A stretch of 64,000 nt of DNA, taken from Lytechinus pictus (Eukaryota > Echinodermata > Echinoidea > Temnopleuroida > Toxopneustidae). Each line of letters starts with the position of its first letter. Position 1 is the first letter of the stretch. A model generated the notes under the pieces. That model was not told the DNA's origin and ran no database searches. It saw nothing but the letters and a program-made list of their open reading frames with translations. Where the stretch lies: NCBI RefSeq assembly GCF_037042905.1, contig NC_087251.1, positions 41,226,373 through 41,290,372 on the forward strand, in the 5' to 3' direction. This document shows, in pieces, positions 1 through 11,200 of the stretch. The position numbers and the translations under genes were made by a program.

Positions 1-2841
1 GGAGATTTTTAATGTGGTCAATATCTGCAAATAATTCAGGGTATGGGTTCTGGCTGCCCCAAATAATTTAGGGTTCAAAGAGTTAAGACATTCTCTCTAT
101 TACTTCCTACCAAATGCTCACTTTATTCAAAAATAAATCCCTTGCTAATGCTTATCAATTTAAAAACTGAGTGGAAAGTGGTAATGCAAGCTTCATCCTA
201 GAATTGGGTTTTAAACCTTGGCCGGCTCATTTCAACTGTACGTGCTGCATGTTTTTTGTTTTTATCTATCTTAGCTCAAGTTTGATCATCTTTTTTTATG
301 CCTTTATTATTCACTATTTACACACACAAAAAAGATGCAGTTGGGTCTATTGTTAAGTCTATTTATGTGTTCCCATGATAATAGGGTGAACTATCTGCAC
401 AAATACCTAAGGGTATTAATGAAGGCCTTCAGTTGGTGAAAACTCCCTTCATTCGGGATTCAAGCAAGCAAAGTAATTGTTTCAGCACTTTAATGGCTGT
501 CTATTAAACCAGAATATGCATCAGATCTCCCAACAAAATTTTGATGTAATTTGTTATGTTGAATGCTGTTCATTATATTGCATGTTTTATTTGAAATTTC
601 AGTGGTCATGCATCTATTCATTTTGTGAACATCTTACTTCAAGGAATTATGGAATCATGAAAAGAAGAATATTATGTTTGTATTTAATTAGTAAATTTAT
701 TCTGTTGTAAATAAGAGTTTCATTATTTTTCAAATATCTTAATATTTGTTTATGAATTAATTATTTCATAGCATTCATTATTGAATTGTAGTCAAATTGT
801 ATTTAAAGGATTATTTGTATTTTATAATCATTGATGATATGCTGTGACATAAGCATAGCAGTAACATTCCACTGAAAAATCCAGGTTAATAGGGAAGCCT
901 CAAAGTCGAGAAGCAACACCCCCCCCCCCCCCATCACCAACACCAACACTGGAGAGCCCTTTGCTTTGATTAAGTGCCATGCAGTTTGTCTTTATTCTCT
1001 CATATTGCATATTCAGATCTCTCTCTCTCTCTATATATATATATGCTTACATTTTTCATGAGAAGAGAAGCCCCCATTAAAAAGGGGAGACTGTACACAT
1101 GTATGTTTGTATGCACATTCTTTAGTTCAAGGGCCTGAAAGGTCCTTTTTGCAGCATAATCTAAGATGTGCATCATTTTCAGCTTTTGCTGTCATTCTTT
1201 GAAAGCTCATGATTACCATTCTCTTTTATTATGATGAAACGATTTCAAAAAATCATTCTTAAAGTTATTGTAATGTTCATGTAGCATAAAAAAAAAATCA
1301 AATAGAAATACATAATATGGTGTATTTTTGAAAGAGCTGTTTAAGGTAACTCCAATAATTTTATCTTGCTTTGATCATATTGACATTGTTTGCATTCTTG
1401 CCTGTGTAGATTATATTTCATTACAATGTACATGATTTATATGTTTGTTTACAGTATATCTGCATCAGTGATATTTCTGTAAGCTCATCCTTTGTTTAAG
1501 TGTACTAATCAACATTTCTTCTTGTGCTTTGTTTCAATTTGATCATGAATGTTATTATGTTTTGTTTTTTCATCCGGTATAAAATGCACATGCAAAATGT
1601 ACATGGGGCGTGATTGAAATGGGTTAGAAATAATGAAATTCTGTAACCCTTTGGAAACAGGATCGCCCGAATCATTACATGTAACATGAGATAGCTGCAT
1701 GGCATTCCTTAATACTCTTAATCATAATCTTCATTTTTGTATTAACCATTAGGCTATTTTTAATAGGTAGTTTATAATTGTTTGCTTTTTGCACTTGTAT
1801 AAATTAATCCTTTAAATCTATATAAAAAGTAGTAAGTATTTCACATTAGCAGCAAATTTAGGGTTTAATATTCATGTTCTCCCTAATTGGGGATAACTGG
1901 AAAATCTTAATCTATAATCTTATAATATTTAAGTCATGTTTTCTTGGTTCCTTGGGATGTATTAACTTTTTTTTTTTAAAGTTCTGTTTTTCAGCTAAAT
2001 CTCCTTGAACCCAACACAATTTCAGACTGCGGTTGTTGCTTGATTTGCAAGCTTGATCTTTGCAAAAGCTTATTAATTCATAGAAGATGTTCACCTTGTT
2101 GAAGAAGTAAGAATGGTTGATATTTTGAGCTATAAAGTGGATCACATATTTTGTAATGAATATTTTCTGTTGTCTTGGATACCATGCTAACGATTTTAAA
2201 TACTACCATATAGTATAGAATCATAGTTACATGTATTCAAATCTGTAAGGCTCCTCCTTAGAGATGTTACATGTATTGAAACAAGAAGAGCTATTAAGCC
2301 TGAATGGGAACTATTTCTAATGCGCTGTTAGTCATTTTCAAATCTACATAATGACAAAAAGAAGGTGATTAATTGAATTTATGAAATACATGCCTTACGA
2401 GTGAATCTGTGATAGGATCGATATTTAAATCCCTCCCCAGCTTATTATGTTCTTTCATTTTCCTCATTTGTTAATTATTGACTTATTTTTGTTATTATTT
2501 TATATTCTTTACCAGTATAATGATGCCATAACGAGTATAATTCACCTCAAAATATTTTTTTATTAATACCGAACAGTTGTCCGATTGTGATGTATTTCGA
2601 TAATGGATGTGTTCTCCGCTACATTTCTTGAAATGCATCTTGCATGTTATATTCTTTGTGAGATGTATTACTTATGTAAAAAAAAATAATGGTAAATTGT
2701 AAATTGATGGCTTCTATGATGTATTTACACCTTATGTTAATATTTTAGTGTAATATATGTGAAACTCAAATTATAAAATATCTTGACCACTATCATAAAA
2801 AACGTTCTGAATGCCTTATTTCATTTGCAATGCTGAATGTT
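1..2841. other. Intergenic AT-rich DNA, no gene seen
   Basis: No ORF here has a recognisable product, and no splice-consistent exon series was found. The stretch is AT-rich with homopolymer runs (a C run near 920-934) and a short TC/TA microsatellite at about 1017-1046. It could be the 3' untranslated region or flank of a gene lying to the left, but nothing in the window proves that. Confidence 0.5.
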
Positions 2842-2849
2842 GTTGGAAT

Positions 2850-4150
2850 CAGTGGCGTAACTACGGGGGGGGGGCACGTGCCCCCCCAATCGGCTGACAA
2901 AAAAAAAAAAAAAAAAACAGGGAAAAGGAGAAAAAGAGGGAGAAAGGAAGAAAAACGTAGTAGGAAAGATGAAATTATTATTCATTTTAATGTTATATTA
3001 TATTATATTATATTATATTATATTATATTATATTATATTATATTATATTATATTATATTATATTATATTATATTATATTATATTATATTATATTATATTA
3101 TATTATATTATATTATATTATATTATATTATATTATAATTGTGTTATGTTACATTACATAAGGAACATTTTCATCATAACTTTATGAAACATACTTTGCT
3201 CAGGGCCTATGTCTTCATTGTTCCTAATGCTCGCATTGTCTGCTTAACGAGATATATAATCCTGTTGTACTAAAACCTCCCGTTTTCAAGTCAATATACA
3301 CCAAATATATATCCTTGCACTTCGAGTTATTGTTTTATGTAGTGACATATGCTTCTTTTTCATGACTACTTAAAGTGATTGTCCCATGTTAAGGTCTTAA
3401 TATAAAACATTTCATGTCCGTGATTACGTTCGCATTTGTGGATTGGTGAGAAATGTCTGCTCTGCATGAATTCCTAGAATCAGTCCTTAAAATGTCCCTT
3501 TTTCTGATCTGAATACCAAAAATTTTCGGCTCGCGCTTCGCGCTCGCATCATTTGGTTAGTGAAATACGTATGGTCTTAGTGAATTCCTACAGGCAAGCC
3601 TTAGAAATCCCCACTACAGGTTTGAATTGTCTAAATTTTAGGCTCGCGCTTGCAATATTTGATTAGTGTGATGCGTATGATAATCATCGTTAAAATGACT
3701 ACAAAAAGTGCTTCATGTGTTTAGATGTAATTCTAACAAAATCAGCAAGCGCTTGGCAATCGCTTTAGATGATTATGGTAAAACATGTATACTCTTAATG
3801 GATTCCTAAAATATAGTCCTTAAAATCTCCCTGTTTGGGGTCAATATACCCAAAAATTTCAGCTCGCGCTTCGCGCTCGCATTGTTTAGCGAGACAGATA
3901 TACGTATCATGATTACAAAAATTTGATTATAATATCTAATTTTAGGTCTGAATATCAAAAATTTTCAGCTCGCGCTTCGCGCTCGCATTATTTGACCAGT
4001 GAGATACATATATCCGATCAATGGCATTGTCCTTAAAATATCTCTATTAGGACAGTATACCTGGCAACTGAGCGCGCTTCGCGCGCTCACTAAATGACTC
4101 AAAATTTTTGCTGGTGCCCCCCCAATGCCGTGACCCACGGTACGCCACTG
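2850..4150 (+). mobile_element. Non-autonomous hAT-like DNA transposon with 8-bp TSD
   Basis: The left end begins CAGTGGCGTAACTACGGG and the right end is the matching inverted repeat finishing GTACGCCACTG. Both sides are flanked by the same 8 bases, GTTGGAAT (2842-2849 and 4151-4158). An 8-bp duplication with CAGnGGCG ends is the hAT signature. The inside holds no transposase. It has a G/C homopolymer pair, a poly-A and purine tract, a long TTATA microsatellite, and then several dispersed GCTCGCGCTTCGCGCTCGC units spaced about 100-150 bp apart. Confidence 0.8.
2993..3136 (+). repeat. TTATA pentanucleotide microsatellite
   Basis: About 29 uninterrupted copies of a 5-bp TTATA-type unit lie inside the hAT-like element. 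The ORFs that read YYIIL repeats here are products of this microsatellite and are not genes. Confidence 0.95.
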
Positions 4151-4158
4151 GTTGGAAT

Positions 4159-5132
4159 GTTATTCTTTGGAATAATGGCATATTAATACAAGTTAGAAAT
4201 GTCTATACTATGGAAGCTATAAAGTCTCCTTGATGTGGTTATAAAATATTTTACCTTCCAAGTTGACTAAATAGCTATATCATATTGACTTCATCACTTT
4301 TGATATGGTGACTACAGTATGATCCCTGTTGAATTTGGTATGTTGCCAAGTTTATTTTTTTCATTTGTAAATTGATATTGCAAAATAAATTCTCTTTATC
4401 AAATCGACTTAACAAGAAATGCTGTTGCCATGACAGCATGGGCACTTGGTGTGATACCTCATGGCATTATAATAGCAATATATTGCTCCTTATTTACATT
4501 TAGATGTATTTACAAATTATTTAGAAATTGCATGCAGGCATAAGTACAGAGAAAATGACCTTATTAGCCTGTAAAACGTAAAATAATGATAGTCCGTATA
4601 TGTCAGAATACAAAAATTGTATGGGTGCAGTCCCCAAAAAAAAATGTATAACAGGAATTGATGGGGGAAGAAGTGGAAAGTAATAAGGAGAGAAGAAAAA
4701 GGAGGAGGAGAAAAAGAAGATGATTATGATGAAGTAGAAGAAAATATATATATATTATATAGGCCTATGTATGTGTGGTGTATATACATTCCATGATGTG
4801 CCTTTTGGTTTTAAAACCATGCTTAGGCCTTCTTTAAGCCTACTTTTTAATTGTTTTATTGCTCATATTTTTCATTTTCTTTTCCTCAACTGAGATGATG
4901 CTATGCCAACTACCTTACATAACACTAGCTCGTAGATTTAATAGCGCATGATTATTCAAAAATGCGGAAGAGCAATCTGGTTTCTTGAAACTCCGTTGCA
5001 ATTAACGCTATGCATCAAGATCTTATGATTACAGTATATGGATTATCTCATCACGCGCGCGCACGAACCGTACGATAATAATGAGGATCTTGCGATAAAC
5101 AAATTGGCGGTGACGAAAAACGATCCTTAAAA
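4159..5132 (+). promoter_or_regulatory. Upstream flank and probable promoter/5' UTR of SPTLC2
   Basis: This stretch separates the hAT-like element from the SPTLC2 start codon. It holds a GA-rich patch (4670-4745) and, closer to the gene, CpG-bearing unique-looking sequence (about 4920-5132, including an alternating CGCGCGCG run near 5055). No TATA box stands out. The transcription start cannot be placed from sequence alone, so the promoter role is inferred from position. Confidence 0.4.
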
Positions 5133-5273
5133 ATGGCTCTTCATAGAAGGAACGGAACATCATTTGTGAAAGGAAGTCATAATGGAACCGTGGCGTATAC
5201 CAATGGACATCATAAATCGAATGGAAGTCATTTGACAGATGAAACAGGACATCACAACTCGAGCTCCAGCAAG
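5133..5273 (+). CDS. SPTLC2: SPTLC2 coding exon 1
   Basis: Forty-seven codons open at ATG 5133 and end in AAG just before the donor GTTTGT, phase 0. The peptide is polar and rich in Asn-Gly and His ([16 protein letters not shown]). This resembles the divergent cytosolic N terminus of vertebrate SPTLC2. Phase 0 matches exon 2. The exon is short and poorly conserved, so it is the least certain exon of the gene. A start at M50 in exon 2 is the alternative. Confidence 0.72.
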
Positions 5274-8200
5274 GTTTGTATTGACTGGCTATTGCCTGCT
5301 GCTGCTGCCGCCGGTTATGGGCGGGGGCACGCCCTGCATCGCGTGCATCGACACCCCACAATAGCGACGGAACTCGGGGATGGTATTCAGAAAATTCTCT
5401 TTAAGTTTTCTTGTAAATTTTCTGATAATAGCAGCGCTTTTAATTTGTTTTATTCAGTCACACACATGCACTGTGGTTCCCTATTTCTACCTCCATTCAC
5501 TCTGTATACCCAGTGCCAGTATTGTTAATGTCCTACGGAATTTTAAACGGCCATTTTTGTATTTTGAAAAAATAACTTAAAAAGTTAACGTTAAGTTTAA
5601 CGTTATTCGTTAATGTTAAGTTTAATGTTACATTTCTAACGTTAGTCGTTACTTAGTCTACAAAAATGCAAGCAAAGTTTCATCAATTTCTACAAAGTGT
5701 TGATGTGTAGTAAATTTGCCATGTACCTGTAGTACCCTATATGTATTAGTTTGTGTATTAGTCTATGTATTGATCTATGTTCATGTATATTAAGTCTGTG
5801 TGTGTGCTGTGTGCATGCGAGGAGCGCTCCTGATTGGAGGAGCCTTTATATGCTCCTACGCCTGCTACGTGTGTGCGTTGCACAGCACGTACACAAGCTG
5901 GTGCAAAGGAGATTGGATCCAGACACCACAGAAAGAAGACCCCGAGACGCCATCGAGTGTGGACATGCATCCCAGCTGTTCCCCACAAGGCGCCATGGTC
6001 TGTTAGTGTTTATAGAAGCAACATAGAATTAGTATACCTGTTTATCTACCGTGTGGCATCGTCTGTACAAGTGTCAGGTAAGTATTAGTTGTTGTCACTG
6101 TTTTGTACCGTCGGTAACCCATTTGTGTATTAGTGAGTCCTAACCCTTGTCAGTGTTGTACTTGTAAGTTTAACCACTCGCCATCGTTTATCGCATCGTG
6201 TCTGTGCCATCATTAACACACCCTAACACCACAACTCTCATTTTTACAACATTGGCGATTGCGAGTTTTCGGATCGTCCTGTGCGCCTTTCATTTTCATC
6301 ATTTCATGTCCGTTCATACTTCATGTTTGCTCATGAAAGTCACTTGTGAGTGATTTTGAAGTGTATAACGAACGGAGAGTGAGTGGGAAGTTTTCCGCTC
6401 TCTACCGTTAATTGTAAATTTGCGTGCCGTGATTGCGTGGGTTTACATGCATCTCGCACACATCTTGTTTAAGTTTTATCATTTTTCCGTACATGATATC
6501 ATTTCTTGTTTGATACAAGTGGATTTTGATATATATTTGCCATATCTAGGAAATTATTTCATGTCCACTACGTTGCATTTTCATTGCAAAGCACGTGGTA
6601 TTCTCTGTGCACACCAAAGGTGCACACGCCCTTCATTGTTTGTTGCACTTGCATTTCTCATCGCATTCTTCGCGAGTCTCTTCTATTGTTTGGCTCGCGA
6701 TCAAGAATTTTGTTCCTTGCATATTTTTGCGTCGCTTACCATCTCGTTGCTTTTGTTTGTAAATTCTTTGAAGTCTGCATCTAGGCGAGGATATTTTTAG
6801 TCCCCCATTGTCTTTATAAGCTTTCTTTCAAATTCGGAACATTCACACCACACCACTTCCAAAAAAAAAAGTCGGGTATGATCGAGTATTTGGTGGATTT
6901 ATTGGATTGGAAAAGTTAATTTGAACTTGAAATTTTCTCTCGATCCTCAGTAATTATTCCAGATGGTATAAGTTTCCTACAATTTCATATTCTTGCATAT
7001 CGGGCAGTGCACCAATATTTTGAGGGCGTAGAGTTGTTCATACATTTCTATAAAATTTCCAGTATATATTTTCTATCGACATTTGGCAAGTGTTTTTTGC
7101 AGCCAGTTCTGTACACATTGAGTGGCAGAAAGAGTGTTAGAAGTTCTAATACTCCTGGTTGCCGAGTTGAGTAATAGTCTGAATTTACTTCAAATATTTA
7201 CCCAATGCAGATCGAAATTACACTTGTGTCGGTGGTACGTTAGAGGTGGGTTTTTCTGAATTTCAGATCTTACCTGTTACTAGAAAATAGGTGGGTTTTC
7301 TGAGCTTCGGATCTTACCTGTAACTTGAAAATATACTCTTGAATTTTGTTCTTAATCAATACACATCTTGTGAATTTTCTTTAAAGCATTTCATTCATCA
7401 CATCTGATATTGTGATTGTTTCTCTTTAATAACTGTGATTAATTGTCATTGTCTTAAATTCAATCTAAAAGTTATTGTTACTCATTGTTGCTAATTGTTC
7501 ACCCACTCGGTAGAATTGTGTGTGAATATATAGACATCTATAAATAATTCCAGTGTCAGACCCGTTGGGACTGGAAAAAATAGACGTCTGAAATATTTAT
7601 GTAATTAGACTTCTGTCAATACCAGTGTCAGACTCGTTGGGACTGGAAAAGGGAAGTCTGAATAATTTTATCTTCCCTATCAAATAATTGGTAGTTTGGG
7701 CTGGTTGGGTGTAGGCTCCATAATTTTTTGAAATTGTGTAGTTTTGCAGAGAAACCGGTAGGCTATTTATTTCTTGATAACTTAGATAAATTATTCTCTA
7801 TGTTCTTCATGTTACATGTTTATATGTCGATTTGATTCGAAATAAATTGAATCATCACTGTTTGCATAACATCCATGTGCTGATTGTGATTTCCATTGCG
7901 TTGGAGATCAAGATTTGCAAGTCAAGACTTAAGAGATTATTGCTTTTGACCAAAATTTGACAATCTACCCTCGATCGCCCCGCTCGGCGAATAATATTGA
8001 GTCATCACTGTCGATCACGTGACTCCTATATTTTTTCACTTGATCGAGAGATTCTCGTTGTAAACACAACAGTCGATCAGAGTTAGAATTTGAAAAATTC
8101 TGATTTTATACGATTATCGTGATTGACCGTTGATTTATTCTAACGATTAGTTCTAAGTAGGAACTCGTAGAAGTTGATTTTGTAATTTGATCGTTCTTTA

Positions 8201-11200
8201 TTAGTTAATTTTAGATCTAACGTCGCGCGGTTTCCAACCAACACCAGCGCAGCGCACCTCTCCGTCTGGCCCGTAGCTCCAGGCAGGGGGTAACGTTCAC
8301 GAGCCGGCTATCGTCTCCGTGAAGGCAAATTCTGAACGAGTTTTATTTTCGTCAGTTTTTACCGGCAATTTGCTGGATTTACCTGCCAATTGTCTCTTGA
8401 TTCAATATTTTCGCGAACATAGCTAAATTCCTTGTTTCCATATTGTCATATTACTTGTTCGTAGATCTAACCTTAACTTAACTTCACGCCAAGCTTTGTC
8501 TGGTGTCAGCCAACGGCAATAGCGTATACTATAGCGTCTGCCTATCTGACGTGTGGGTGTTGTACTGTAGGCAGCACTATCACTACTTTGTCTTTGCATT
8601 GTTTGAGCTCAATTCGGCTCTTACTGGGAATTAAAATAATTTATTTGAATTCCTTTAACCTCTTGAATTTGAGCTTATCAGCTGAGTTAGAGCTGTGAAT
8701 TGGTTTTTTACCTAAAATATATATAAGATCTTTGTCAGTTTGTGATAATTCCGATTTTTGTAAAACTAGCTCGACGACGAATTTAGCCATAAAAATATTG
8801 GATCAGAATAATCCCATAGTGAGAATTTGATTTCAAATATCTTCATTATAGTTGGGCATTTTTCCCTTGCAGATAATCTTGTTAATCTCTCAGGTGTTTG
8901 TAATTTCCTGACCGTGTATACCTGGAGCCAACAAGTGCAATTGTTTGCTTTGCCTTTTGACTCGGTGTACAACTGGTTTGAACGAGGACTTGAATTTAAT
9001 TTCAGGCCCTTAGTTCTTTGTAGGAAATTTTTCTTGGAGGTTATCCTGGATTGTCTTTCTGTCTGTTTGAAAATCAGGTTTTCTTAGTTGATAATTTTTA
9101 ACAAGCATTGTTAGATCAGGAATTTTTCTTTGGAATAATTCTTGCTTTTAAATTTAAATCCTATATGAGAGATTTAATTTCTATATTTTTAAAAGAAAGA
9201 TTGTTCTCAAGGGAATTAGGTAAAAAAGTTCTGAATTAAATTTTAATAAGGTTCTTGAAAATACTTATTTTAATTCAATCAACTCTTGATTCTGATTTTA
9301 AGTGAAAAGTACAGATACTATTGATCTTTGATATCAGAATAATTGATATCAACATTCTTTGAAATTATTTTTTCATATAGTTGCTCTTGTATATTTGGAG
9401 CATCATTCTTGGGCTGAAAATTTGCAAATTTATATTCAGGCTCTGGAATTCAATCCTTCAGTGAAATACAAAATTCACTGCTGTCATTTTGCGCAAGTTG
9501 ATTTCTAAATAGTTAATTATTTTTAGGCTCATCCACATTCTAAAAAAAGACACAACAAAAAAAAAATAATAATAAATCGGATGTGGGATAAATGTGTGTT
9601 TGACACATTTATTTATATATTGCATTCATCAGAAATAAACAATTATTATTGAATGCTACTCCTGTAAATCGTTGAGGCTTCGATAAGTTGAATCCTTGTT
9701 AGGTTCTTTTAATAGTCGTAGAGTAAGTAAAACTTATTAACACTTCTGCGATTACTCAGAGTAGTAGAAGTTTGATATTCTATTCTACAAGTGTAGTTTC
9801 TGAAACTTGAAGCTGCACTGTACTTTGTAAATATACTTTCACTGAATACATCCATTGCTACAGGAGTGTGTACATTTATTATTAATATTCAGAGTCAGAC
9901 GCTTGTTCTTAGCAGTACAAGTATTGCAGTACTTCACTCTTTCCTTGGCAGTAAGTGTGTTCAGTGACACAAGTATAAACAAACCTAGTTAAGTTCTTTC
10001 ACTGATCTGCAAGCTTTATTCTGCTAAGTTTAATACACTGTAGATCATTGAATAAATGAAAGTATCATTTAAAATATGTTTAAGAATATGCCTTTGAATC
10101 ACCAAGGTGATCATCAATAATACTTTCCTGAATTTATCTGGAATTCATAATGATGCAAAGTGAAATCGCCAGAGCAAGACAAGGATTAGTTGAAGACATT
10201 ATAGACAGTCGTAATACTAGTAGGGGATAGTTATATGAGTATTCACTGGCAAATAATCTGTACAAGCTTGGTTATCCAAGAAATTTTGTAGATGAATTTG
10301 TTTATGAGAGGTTTGATTGTTCAAGGATACATTATTTATCTGATCTCGATTTAACAGATCTTGTATATAAATGTGCTGATAAATGCCAATATAAATATGC
10401 TGAACCCAATACTGGTAGAAAGCCTCAGGCTGATAATTTGAGTACTGATGCATCTTATCATTCTAGGACTGATCATCATGAAGATTGTTCAAGGAATTTT
10501 GGTCATATTTCATATGGTTCTTCCAAGGTTGATCAGGATAGATATCATTCACAATATACTGATCACTCTAGATATGCTCCTGGTACTCCCTATACTAGTG
10601 AGGATTCCAAACATTTACATTCATCTTATACTCAATGTGAACCCAGATCAAACAGCAGGGTTCAGAGTACAAATAAACATGATTCTTATCCACAATCTTC
10701 CTGTCATACTTCTAATGATCATTCCAAAGATGATGCTTATATAGCAATGATGATGCACTGTATGGCTGTTCAAATGAAATCATTGTCAGAAGAACTGAAA
10801 TCATCTCGGCATTCATCTACTCTAGATTCAAGGCTTCCGTCCTTAGATCGAGGTTGCGATGCCCTGAGATCTTATTCTCGTGGGTGTACTGGTCCGCGAG
10901 TGTCCTCGTTGCCCAAGTACGTGACCTTCGATGGTAGAGGATGTTGGCACACTTTTATACGTAATTTCCAGCTATATTCGGAAGATCGTGGTTGGGGTCA
11001 AGCCCAACAGCTCAATGAACTTTGCTTTTGTCTTGAGGGAAGCGCAATCAAATATTTTGCATCAATTATTGTTTCTTCCAAGCTAAACATTCCCTACACA
11101 GATGTTATCAAGAAGCTTGAGCAAAGATTTGCTTCCAAAGAATTTCCTGTCGCACAATTGCAATTTGATTTTGCGCAGCAGGCAACAACCGAAACAAAGG

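Noticed and set aside
2830..3187. Two ORFs with YYIIL repeats
   Set aside because: They are translations of the TTATA microsatellite inside a transposon.
5751..6088. Four short ORFs repeated at 13166-13503
   Set aside because: They lie inside the two LTRs, are duplicated only because the LTRs are, and overlap each other in all frames.
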